Of a DNA stretch of 21,862 nucleotides, positions 15,864 to 21,862 are shown piece by piece. The position numbers were made by a program, and so were the translations under genes. The stretch is from NCBI GenBank assembly GCA_038226175.1, contig JBBRQP010000050.1, forward strand, positions 1 through 21,862. Direction: 5' to 3'. Every line of letters begins with the position of its first letter. The stretch's first letter is position 1. The stretch is from JBBRQP01 sp038226175. Its GTDB lineage: Bacteria; Cyanobacteriota; Cyanobacteriia; Gloeobacterales; Anthocerotibacteraceae. The notes beneath the pieces were generated by a model. The model saw only the letters and a program-made list of their open reading frames with translations, was not told the DNA's origin and ran no database searches.

Positions 15864-15874
15864 ACCCCTATAAT
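15844..15874 (+). promoter_or_regulatory. Candidate murA promoter overlapping the nrdR start
   Basis: A perfect TATAAT (15869-15874) lies 19 bases after TTGCAA (15844-15849). It would start a murA transcript near 15881, about 100 bases before the chosen ATG. The -35 box lies inside the first codons of the divergent nrdR gene, so the two transcription units may interfere. This is a consensus match only. Confidence 0.4.
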
Positions 15875-15983
15875 GGCTGACTTAATCAAAAATGGCAAGA
15901 CTAAATCAAAAGTTTTTATAAAAATCTTCCTAAATGCAGGGTATTGTGACACAATCCTTACCAGCCATAGCTTAGGTACCCCC

Positions 15984-17273
15984 ATGGTTCAGACGGCACA
16001 ACAAGTCATTAAAGCAGAGAACGAATATTTGAAAATAGAAGGCGGTCATGCACTCCATGGTCATTTACCTGTCAGTGGCGCAAAAAATTCGGCCTTAGCG
16101 ATTATGGCAGGAGCCTTACTCGCTTCAGAACCTTGCCTTATTCATAATGTTCCTCACTTAGCTGATATTGCGACTTTGAGCCAACTGCTTCAGGCTCTTG
16201 GCGTTAGTGTCATTCGTAGTGGCACCACGCTCACAATTGACCCTACAACCATTAGCAGTCACCGCGCACCCTACGAAATGGTAAGTCAGCTCAGAGCCAG
16301 CTTTTTTATCCTTGGCCCCTTGCTAGCACGACTCGGCATGGCCCATGTGCCACAACCGGGCGGGTGTGCGATTGGGGCGCGTCCCGTGACATTGCATGTC
16401 AAAGGCTTAAATGCCTTGGGTGCGGATGTGACGATTGAGCATGGCGTGATCGAAGCTCGGGCTAACAAGTTGCTCGGAGCACCAATTTATTTGGATTATC
16501 CTAGTGTTGGTGCGACCGAAACCATCATGATGGCAGCGACCCTAGCACAAGGGGAAACGGTGATTAGTAATGCCGCCCAAGAACCTGAAGTAGTTGATTT
16601 AGCTCAGTTTTGTCGTAGTTTGGGTGCCGAAATCTATGGCGCAGGTACCAATCAGATCGTCATTCACGGCAAAAAACGACTGCATGGCACAGAATATAGT
16701 GTTATCCCAGACCGGGTTGAAGCGGTGACCTTGCTGGTTGCAGGAGCGATTACCAATTCTGTGTTAACCGTTGGCCCGCTGGTGCCCGAGCATCTAGGTG
16801 CACCCCTCGCTAAGCTACGAGATATTGGCTACAGTCTGGATTTGGTTGCTCCCGATGTCATTCAAATTAGTCCAGCCGGGTTACGTACGGGTGTCGATAT
16901 CGAGACCTTACCTTTCCCTGGTTTTCCGACGGATATGCAAGCGCAATTTACAGCATTACTCTGTCTGGCAGAGGGAAACAGTGTCATCACCGAAACCGTA
17001 TTTGAAAATCGTCTCGGTCACGTAGCAGAGCTGCAACGCATGGGCGCAGATATTCGTACCCGCAACAATATTGCGATTATTCATGGCGTTTCTCATCTCT
17101 CAGGTGCTCCTGTGCAGTCGACAGATCTACGGGCTTCAGCGGCTTTGATTTTGGCAGGGCTGGCAGCCCATGGCTGTACCGAAGTACGAGGGTTACAGCA
17201 TCTCGATCGCGGTTACGAAGATTTGGAAGGTAAATTGAAGAAAGTTGGTGCTGCTATTCAACGATGGTCATGA
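15984..17273 (+). CDS. murA: UDP-N-acetylglucosamine 1-carboxyvinyltransferase MurA
   Basis: A 429-residue enzyme catalysing the first committed step of peptidoglycan synthesis, enolpyruvyl transfer from PEP to UDP-GlcNAc. The start is taken as ATG 15984. The frame is open back to 15840, but those 48 residues are unlike the family and overlap nrdR. Key residues are K34-N35 in SGAKNSALAI, R104 in LRASFFILGPL, the catalytic Cys128 in PGGCAIGARP (target of fosfomycin), and the conserved PFPGFPTDMQAQF with its aspartate. The C-terminus has TDLRASAALILAGLAA and RGYEDLEGKL, as expected. Its stop overlaps the start of an exported-protein gene. Confidence 0.97.
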   Translation: MVQTAQQVIKAENEYLKIEGGHALHGHLPVSGAKNSALAIMAGALLASEPCLIHNVPHLADIATLSQLLQALGVSVIRSGTTLTIDPTTISSHRAPYEMVSQLRASFFILGPLLARLGMAHVPQPGGCAIGARPVTLHVKGLNALGADVTIEHGVIEARANKLLGAPIYLDYPSVGATETIMMAATLAQGETVISNAAQEPEVVDLAQFCRSLGAEIYGAGTNQIVIHGKKRLHGTEYSVIPDRVEAVTLLVAGAITNSVLTVGPLVPEHLGAPLAKLRDIGYSLDLVAPDVIQISPAGLRTGVDIETLPFPGFPTDMQAQFTALLCLAEGNSVITETVFENRLGHVAELQRMGADIRTRNNIAIIHGVSHLSGAPVQSTDLRASAALILAGLAAHGCTEVRGLQHLDRGYEDLEGKLKKVGAAIQRWS

Positions 17274-17968
17274 CTTTTTTGAGACAAGGGTGGCATCAGG
17301 CTTTGGCTGTGGGTTTGAGCTTAGGGCTTACTATGCCAATATTGGCTCAAGGTCTATCGCCTAGCAGCCCATCTCTACCTGTGATGCCTGTGCCTGAGCC
17401 GCTACCAATTCCAGCTGCAGGGGCGTTAGAAGGGGAAACCGTCCATGTTCTCAGTTATGCGCTCTTTACGCTTTATGCTCCGGCTGGCAGTGGGCAAGCA
17501 CGGGTTCGAGCGCAGATGATTGAGGCTAGGTTAGACCAGTTATTACGGCAGTATGCAGCGGATGGACTGCAACTAAAGGTCATTGCGACAGATGATAGGG
17601 GGGCTGTATTGGCGATCAATGGTCACGAATTAGTGACGGTTACCCAATATGAACTCAAGGCTAATGGCGCAAGTCAAGGCAGCAGTATTGCCAAAAAATG
17701 GGCTAGTAGTTTGCGTAAAGTTACTAATAAAGGACCGTTTCAAGATACTTATGTGACCTTTGTAGGATTACCTCCTCTAATTACAGTCAGCGGGGTGAAT
17801 TATGAGCTAAGCCGTCGTCTCACCGAGGATAGTGGGCTTTTTACGACCGATGGTACCCGTCAAGATAATCAGGTGATTTTTTGGCGTGATGGCGATAAGT
17901 CCCCGCTACCAGAAGTCTATATGCTCAATCACAAACGTAAATTTGTAGTTTATAATCGGCAGAGTTAA
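17264..17968 (+). CDS. Exported protein of unknown function, coupled to murA
   Basis: Up to 234 residues. ATG 17264 and ATG 17270 are both possible; the second makes an ATGA overlap with the murA stop. Residues about 3-28 are a signal peptide (HQALAVGLSLGLTMPILAQG) with cleavage likely after ILA. A proline-rich linker follows (SPSSPSLPVMPVPEPLPIPA), then a globular part with RARVRAQMIEARLDQLL-like helix text, ATDDRGAVLAINGHELVTVT, and a C-terminal VYMLNHKRKFVVYNRQS. It contains no cysteine. I do not recognise the family. Translational coupling to murA suggests a cell-envelope role, but this is inference. Confidence 0.75.
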   Translation: MVMTFLRQGWHQALAVGLSLGLTMPILAQGLSPSSPSLPVMPVPEPLPIPAAGALEGETVHVLSYALFTLYAPAGSGQARVRAQMIEARLDQLLRQYAADGLQLKVIATDDRGAVLAINGHELVTVTQYELKANGASQGSSIAKKWASSLRKVTNKGPFQDTYVTFVGLPPLITVSGVNYELSRRLTEDSGLFTTDGTRQDNQVIFWRDGDKSPLPEVYMLNHKRKFVVYNRQS

Positions 17969-18030
17969 TAACCAACCATAATAATCAGCAAACTTGATAA
18001 AGAATCATAGTGTTTTGGAAATAGCTGCTA

Positions 18031-18759
18031 ATGTCTGATCATATTTACTTTGGCATCGAAGAAACTAACACAATCAATCAAGTCTATACGAATGATTTAT
18101 GTAAGTATGTACGTCAACACTTTGAGGGCATTATTCTTAATAATATCCTCCAAAATTTACGGCTTGAAATTTCACATTATCAGAACCAAATCATACTTGA
18201 ACTCGATATGGATTCTTTGTCGCTCATCAGATGTTACACAACTAATCTCAACAAAAGCCAGTATATTCAGAATGTACATCTTCTCATTGAGTTTATTTTT
18301 AACTGTTTAACCTATGATTATGAGAAAGTAAGTTTAATTTTTATGAATGAGAGACCAAGATTAGAAGTCAAACTCTTGAAAAAAACAGTTACTTCTTTAA
18401 AGGAGATTTTCTCTTTACCCAAAGTACCTTTCAATGAAGAATTTATAGTTAATTTACATCTCAAAATATACAAAGTCCTTTTGGTTAAAGCAAAATTAAA
18501 CCATAAAATTATTGATACCAATACATATGCTACGCACTACTATAGAGACTACTACGTAATCGCAGAAAGTCTAAGTATAGCTATTTTATTTACTGAAATT
18601 CATATTCACAGAGATCATGGAACTTTTGAAAGTTCAGACGAACCTATAGTATGGGATTGGCTATCTCCACCTCAAGATATACTAATCAAAACACCTAACC
18701 TTAATAAAAGCGGCATTATTAGCTGTAGCGAAAAAATTTGTATTATTGATGAAAGTTGA
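18031..18759 (+). CDS. Unknown protein, AT-rich gene
   Basis: A 242-residue protein from ATG 18031, with no signal peptide or membrane span and no motif I recognise. It is rich in I, L, N, Y and K, as expected from its strongly AT-rich DNA, which contrasts with murA before it and selD after it. The middle holds amphipathic helices (RPRLEVKLLKKTVTSLKEIF, then NEEFIVNLHLKIYKVLL). It is convergent with the next gene, seven bases apart. The composition suggests a later arrival or relaxed selection. A weak GGAAATAGCTGCTA stretch precedes the start. Confidence 0.6.
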   Translation: MSDHIYFGIEETNTINQVYTNDLCKYVRQHFEGIILNNILQNLRLEISHYQNQIILELDMDSLSLIRCYTTNLNKSQYIQNVHLLIEFIFNCLTYDYEKVSLIFMNERPRLEVKLLKKTVTSLKEIFSLPKVPFNEEFIVNLHLKIYKVLLVKAKLNHKIIDTNTYATHYYRDYYVIAESLSIAILFTEIHIHRDHGTFESSDEPIVWDWLSPPQDILIKTPNLNKSGIISCSEKICIIDES

Positions 18760-18766
18760 CCGAATT

Positions 18767-19162
18767 TCAATCGATCTTATATAAAATATACCGTTTGTTA
18801 AAACCTTCCTGCTCCACATAGACAAGCCTTCCTGGTATACAGGAAAGTAATGTACCAAAACTGCTACCAATAGTTTCTGTGAGGGCTTCTTTTAAATCAA
18901 GTCTTTGACCATCAATTCTGTGATTTGAAGAAATAACATAACAACTAGCAACTGCACCTTTTTGAATTAGGAGTTTTTTAATTTCCGTTAGCGTCTGTCG
19001 ATTATTAGGAATGGAAGATACATAATTTATAGCCAAGTCATTAAAGTGATCGAGTTGAGCTATAAATTTACATCTTGATTTAGGATTTCTGATAAAGCCC
19101 AGATATCTTTCTTTCTTATCAGCTATTACAAATGCTTTGATAAATTCTTCTTCATGCAACAT
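18767..19162 (-). CDS. Small protein of unknown function
   Basis: A 131-residue protein from ATG 19162, with GGA eight bases upstream. An open frame back to a GTG at 19228 would add 22 residues. The sequence starts LHEEEFIKAFVIADKKERYLG, followed by CKFIAQLDHFNDLAINYV, a conserved-looking QKGAVASCYVISSNHRIDG, then LKEALTETIG, FGTLLSCIPGRLVYVEQEG and RYILYK. I have an impression of a widespread small hypothetical family with this layout (K..R.R...LDHF, CYVIS....DG, SCIPG.L.Y.E, RYI), without known function. The gene is AT-rich like its convergent neighbour. Confidence 0.65.
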   Translation of the reverse strand: MLHEEEFIKAFVIADKKERYLGFIRNPKSRCKFIAQLDHFNDLAINYVSSIPNNRQTLTEIKKLLIQKGAVASCYVISSNHRIDGQRLDLKEALTETIGSSFGTLLSCIPGRLVYVEQEGFNKRYILYKID

Positions 19163-19265
19163 TTTATAATTCCAAAGTGCCAATGTTTCTTTCAATATAA
19201 CAAAGTTTAATATAGTCAGCTTAGACACACCCTGCTAGGCTTGAGAGAACCTTGAGCATGAAGCC

Positions 19266-20291
19266 ATGATTCGGTTAACCCAATATTCCCATGGGGGCGG
19301 GTGTGGTTGTAAGATTGCCCCGGCTCAGTTGCAGGAGATTTTGAAAGACTTACCGCGCACGCTGATCACGCCAAATTTACTCGTCGGACTTGAGACCGGA
19401 GATGACGCAGCGGTTTATCAGCTCAATGACCAACAAGCTCTGATTCTGACTACAGATTTTTTTATGCCGATTGTCGATGATCCTGTAGATTTTGGGCGGA
19501 TTGCTGCGACTAATGCACTTTCTGACGTGTATGCGATGGGGGGCACCCCGATTCTTGCCTTAGCTGTCTTGGGCATGCCCATCAACACGCTGCCCATGAG
19601 TGCCATTCAGGGCATCATGCAAGGTGGTCAACAGGTTTGCCAAGAGGCAGGAATTATGCTGGCTGGTGGGCATTCAATTGATGCACCAGAACCGATTTTT
19701 GGGCTAGTAGCCGCCGGACTTGTGCATCCGAGCCGGGTCAAACGCAATGCCACAGCGCAAGCGGGTGATGTGCTGATTTTGACCAAACCTCTAGGCATTG
19801 GCGTGATGACGACCGCCCTCAAAAAAGAACGCTTAAGCCCGACAGAATATCAAGAAGTGCTAGCCGTCATGACCCAGCTTAATCGTCCCGGCGCACAGTT
19901 GGCTGACCGAGTCCATGCGATGACCGATGTAACAGGATTTGGGTTATTGGGTCATTTACTAGAAGTGTGCCAAGGCTCACGGCTGACCGCAAAACTAGAC
20001 TATTCAGCAATCCCGATTATGGCAGCCGCCCGTACTTTAGCCGAACAGGGCATTTTTCCGGGTGCCGCACGGCGTAATTGGGAAGGCTATCAGCAGCAAA
20101 TAGATGCCCCCCATTTAGCGGAGACAGAACGTTTACTCCTAGCTGATCCGCAAACTAGTGGCGGTTTATTGTTAGCTGCCAAAGCAGAAGAAGTCACAGC
20201 GATATGTAGTCTTTTGCAAGCAACTGGCTTTAGCCAAGCAGCGGTCATTGGTTATTGTGTGGCAGGTGAGCCAAGGATTGAAATTCGATGA
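19266..20291 (+). CDS. selD: Selenide, water dikinase SelD (selenophosphate synthase), cysteine form
   Basis: A 341-residue enzyme making selenophosphate from selenide and ATP. The N-terminal loop reads QYSHGGGCGCKIAP: Cys13 sits in the place of the catalytic Cys/Sec and Lys16 of the catalytic lysine, and both cysteines are TGT, so no UGA recoding is involved. Metal and ATP residues are present in ETGDDAAVYQL, LTTDFFMPIVDDP and ATNALSDVYAMGG. The C-terminal ATP-cleft motifs are MTDVTGFGLLGHLLE and LADPQTSGGLLLA. It stands alone rather than fused to an NADH-dehydrogenase-like domain as in many cyanobacteria. With no selA or selB in view, the likely use is 2-selenouridine in tRNA via SelU, an inference. 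It overlaps the next gene by four bases. Confidence 0.96.
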   Translation: MIRLTQYSHGGGCGCKIAPAQLQEILKDLPRTLITPNLLVGLETGDDAAVYQLNDQQALILTTDFFMPIVDDPVDFGRIAATNALSDVYAMGGTPILALAVLGMPINTLPMSAIQGIMQGGQQVCQEAGIMLAGGHSIDAPEPIFGLVAAGLVHPSRVKRNATAQAGDVLILTKPLGIGVMTTALKKERLSPTEYQEVLAVMTQLNRPGAQLADRVHAMTDVTGFGLLGHLLEVCQGSRLTAKLDYSAIPIMAAARTLAEQGIFPGAARRNWEGYQQQIDAPHLAETERLLLADPQTSGGLLLAAKAEEVTAICSLLQATGFSQAAVIGYCVAGEPRIEIR

Positions 20292-20701
20292 TACGACGGA
20301 TTTATTTTGATCAGGCCAAGTTACAGGCGGCATTATTGCATTTGCAGGAAGAGATTAATCGTCAACCACAGGTGTTTTCGGAGGAGCGTATACGCCGCGA
20401 ACGGGCGCGTTTGACAACTCAGGCTCTAGTCATCGAACGCGATTGGTACGGGCCTGCGCCCTGTGAGGGTTGCTTTTATTTTCATGGCAGTCATGGTATC
20501 AACTGTGTTCCCCATCCCAAAGGGCCAACCGAGAGCTATTGCAGTGATTGGTCGGGCATGGAGCAGGCACAAGATGATAGGTTTTATTATGAAGCCGAAC
20601 GGGGTTGGACTATACAGCGTTATGTTAATGGCAGGGGTTGGGTCGTGGTACGTGACCAGATTCCGCCAGAAGAGATAATACTGTTTCCGTTTGATTGGTA
20701 G
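20288..20701 (+). CDS. Small four-cysteine protein coupled to selD
   Basis: A 137-residue protein whose ATG overlaps the selD stop (ATGA). An N-terminal helix (about 9-50, rich in E, R and Q) leads to a compact cysteine/histidine block: PCEGCFYFHG (C59, C62) with C73 in GINCVPHPKGP and C85 in SYCSDW. Four cysteines in CxxC-x10-C-x11-C spacing suggest a zinc site. The CxxC.YFHG...C.PHP.GP...C.DW pattern is familiar to me from small cyanobacterial hypothetical proteins without known function. The C-terminus is aromatic and acidic (RGWVVVRDQIPPEEIILFPF). Coupling to selD may mean a shared role or only shared transcription. Confidence 0.8.
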   Translation: MIRRIYFDQAKLQAALLHLQEEINRQPQVFSEERIRRERARLTTQALVIERDWYGPAPCEGCFYFHGSHGINCVPHPKGPTESYCSDWSGMEQAQDDRFYYEAERGWTIQRYVNGRGWVVVRDQIPPEEIILFPFDW

Positions 20702-20772
20702 GGTTTATTTTTGGGCTACCAGCGGTAAGATAAACATCTCTCGATTAACCTGCTTTGATAAACAGTGACGTA

Positions 20773-20922
20773 TCAAAACCTTGGAACCAGTTTTTGCAGA
20801 GGTTTAGCTTCCGCCCATAATATGAGTTTTGAGCCATCTCGAACCAAGCTGTAGGCTAAACACGCTAATATCACCGTAAAAAAATAGCCATTCTTGAGGA
20901 AACCGTCTTGCGTACCGACCAT
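20773..20922 (-). CDS. Possible 49-residue single-span membrane peptide
   Basis: A short minus-strand frame from ATG 20922 to TGA 20773. It encodes a hydrophilic start (MVGTQDGFLKN), one hydrophobic span (GYFFTVILACLAYSLV, about 12-27) and a basic tail (KPLQKLVPRF). The text reads like a real protein rather than a shadow, and no better frame covers it on either strand. There is no convincing ribosome site, and its first 15 bases overlap the start of the DUF2887 remnant on the other strand. It could also be a remnant of a longer gene. Confidence 0.35.
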   Translation of the reverse strand: MVGTQDGFLKNGYFFTVILACLAYSLVRDGSKLILWAEAKPLQKLVPRF

Positions 20923-21239
20923 GTGTTTTACCGTTTGACTACCCACAAACCTTGTTTAACCTGTTAGGAGAACATCTGACCAGCACCTACGTTATGAGTG
21001 CAGTATAGGAATTAGCTTTCAGCTTTGATGAGGTCTTGATACCAGAAAACGGTGAGGGAATCATCTATTTTCTGGAAGTGCATTTTTATAATGACCCAGA
21101 GTTTTATTTGCGTTTGTTTAGGGAGGTGTTTTTGCATCTGAGTGACCACTACCGTGGAGCTAGAAAGTCTGATGCGGGAACGCTCCAAGAGGTGCGAATC
21201 GTCGTGCTCTACCCCGAAAGCACGTTGGCTACCGTTTAA
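20908..21239 (+). pseudogene. DUF2887 (PD-(D/E)XK nuclease-like) gene, decayed
   Basis: Joining frames gives a clear DUF2887 N-terminal half. From TTG 20908 it reads MRTDHVFYR, then loses at least one base near 20933-20936. The next frame reads DYPQTLFNLLGEHLTSTYVM, meets an in-frame TAG at 21006-21008, and continues ELAFSFDEVLIPENG, IIYFLEVHFYNDPEFYLRLF and REVFLHLSDH to a TAA at 21239. FDEVL and LEVHF correspond to the family's FDGVL...FVEVQF core, where the D and E are the putative nuclease residues. The family (often 200-300 residues, many copies in cyanobacteria) resembles recombination-promoting Rpn nucleases. One frameshift, one nonsense codon and a short C-terminus show it is dead. 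Confidence 0.8.
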
Positions 21240-21305
21240 CATGATTGATAAGACATTAAGGTTCTCAATTGAGTCCATTCTGGATTCTTCGCACTCTGTG
21301 AATGC

Positions 21306-21606
21306 GTGATCTGTTGCGATTTGAGTATAGAGTTTGAGTGGGGTAAATCTAAAGCCAAAGCTAACTTAAAGAAGCATGGTGTCAAGCTTTGAAGAAGCTA
21401 AAACTGTGTTTGATAATGTACTAGCTGTCGTTTTTGATGATGAAGCTCACTCGGTGGATGAGAAGCGAGAGATGATTCTTGGGCACTCAAGGAACAATCG
21501 CTTAATGTTGATTTCTTTCACCGAGCGGCCTACCACCATTCGTATTATCAGTGCCCGTTTAGTCACTCGAGAGGAGCGTAAAGATTATGAGCGAAATGCC
21601 TTTTAA
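21306..21606 (+). pseudogene. brnT: BrnT-type toxin gene with a one-base frameshift
   Basis: A BrnT-like ribonuclease toxin is readable in two frames. The first, from GTG 21306 or TTG 21321, gives IEFEWGKSKAKANLKKHGV. One extra A at about 21384 then shifts to the second frame, SFEEAKTVFDNVLAVVFDDE, followed by LGHSRNNRLMLISFTER and IRIISARLVTREERKDYE, ending at 21606. The match to the family is near full length (about 100 residues): FEW....A..N..KHGVSFEEA, then HTER, then RIISAR.AT..ER. The second frame alone could start at ATG 21376 and give 76 residues lacking the N-terminal strand. It overlaps the antitoxin gene by 20 bases, the usual brnT-brnA order. Confidence 0.85.
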
Positions 21607-21742
21607 AGAATCAGACAATGTAGATGATGAGCTTTTATCTGAGTACCGCTTTGATTACAACAAAGCGAAGTCTAACCGCTTTGCTGGTGTTGATAGCCAG
21701 CAACTTTTAAAGGTTGTGGTTTTATACACTTTCCGCTTATAG
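21587..21742 (+). pseudogene. brnA: BrnA-type antitoxin gene truncated by the right-hand insertion sequence
   Basis: It starts at ATG 21587 within the end of brnT. It encodes MSEMPFKESDNVDDELLSEY, then RFDYNKAKSNRFAG and KVVVL, the N-terminal pattern of antitoxins that follow BrnT (DELL.EYDFDY.KA.PNRFA...VVVL). At VVVL the insertion-sequence end begins (21722), and the frame reads only YTFRL before TAG at 21740-21742. The ribbon-helix-helix DNA-binding part that normally follows is missing, so the product, if made, lacks dimerisation and autoregulation. The family call is from motif recognition and context. Confidence 0.8.
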
Positions 21743-21862
21743 AATAAGGTGTGGTAAAGAACCTCAGTCTTGTGAACCACCTGAGTGTGGAAGAATTAGA
21801 AAAGCGCTACCGCCAAGCAACGGACGGGGTGGAACGCACCCACCTGCAAATTATTTGGTTAC
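21722..21862 (+). mobile_element. 5' end of an IS630-type insertion sequence (right copy)
   Basis: An inverted copy of positions 1-138, identical except one base, plus three further bases to the window end. It begins TTATACACTTTCCGC, and TA at the junction fits IS630-type target choice. It interrupts the BrnA-type antitoxin gene. The rest of the element lies outside the window. Confidence 0.85.
21751..21862 (+). CDS. IS630-type transposase, N-terminal fragment (right copy, runs off the window)
   Basis: The first 37 codons of the same transposase as at the left edge, here starting with GTG (21751) instead of ATG because of the single A-to-G difference between the copies. Protein and upstream bases are otherwise identical. 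AGAATAAGG upstream may serve as the ribosome site in both copies. The DNA-binding and catalytic domains are beyond the window. Confidence 0.75.
   Translation, partial: MVKNLSLVNHLSVEELEKRYRQATDGVERTHLQIIWL

Noticed and set aside
15840..15983. N-terminal extension of MurA from the earliest in-frame ATG
   Set aside because: The added 48 residues do not resemble MurA, overlap nrdR codons and would lie partly upstream of the best promoter.
19266..19310. Selenocysteine (UGA) in SelD
   Set aside because: The catalytic position and its neighbour are both TGT (Cys); no in-frame TGA is present.
1..21862. Composite transposon carrying the whole interior
   Set aside because: The interior is dominated by single-copy core genes (recR, murA, murG, nrdR), which are not typical cargo, and window ends at a repeat are expected from assembly breaks.
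1..21862. tRNA genes, CRISPR arrays, prophage or conjugation modules
   Set aside because: Reading both strands I saw no cloverleaf with a TTC loop, no regularly spaced repeats, and no phage structural or transfer genes.

Overview
The window reads as ordinary bacterial chromosome, most likely cyanobacterial. That is an inference. It rests on the look of MurG and MurA, a DUF2887-type fragment, small proteins of cyanobacterial style, and the type of insertion sequence at both edges. No photosynthesis gene or rRNA is present to settle it.

Layout. Both edges are the 5' end of the same IS630-type insertion sequence in inverted orientation, with the transposase genes reading outward (1-138 and 21722-21862; 137 of 138 bases match). 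Next to the left copy is a decayed two-domain cupin gene (400-1045). It is followed by a divergent glutathione S-transferase/TetR regulator pair with clear palindromic operators between them, and an exported protein of unknown function. ybaB-recR then runs rightwards and meets a long leftward series (13659 down to 4294). From 5' to 3' that series is: a glycine-zipper stress protein, an eRF1-like/HicA-like protein, oleate hydratase, a membrane-fusion protein whose tail is the end of an ABC ATPase, a DUF6544-like protein, a DnaJ/CbpA co-chaperone with its CbpM modulator, and two coupled FAD-dependent oxidoreductases. A small four-helix membrane protein separates this from a cell-wall/dNTP block: nrdR-murG leftwards and murA plus an exported protein rightwards. 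An AT-rich convergent pair of unknown genes follows, then selD translationally coupled to a small four-cysteine protein.

The right edge (about 20700-21742) is a decay zone. It holds a possible 49-residue membrane peptide, a broken DUF2887 nuclease-like gene, a brnT toxin gene with a one-base frameshift, and a BrnA-type antitoxin gene cut by the right-hand insertion sequence.

How it fits together. Most single-copy housekeeping genes here (recR, murA, murG, nrdR, selD) look intact, so the block between the two insertion sequences is unlikely to be mobile cargo. The window ends coincide with the repeat, as expected for an assembly broken at a repeated element. The leftward series mixes protein-folding functions with three FAD enzymes that act on, or resemble enzymes acting on, lipids or isoprenoids. 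A membrane or lipid stress function is plausible but unproven. The strongest observations are the chimeric exporter gene, the double-hit toxin-antitoxin module, the well-resolved TetR operator region, and the pseudogenes next to each insertion sequence.
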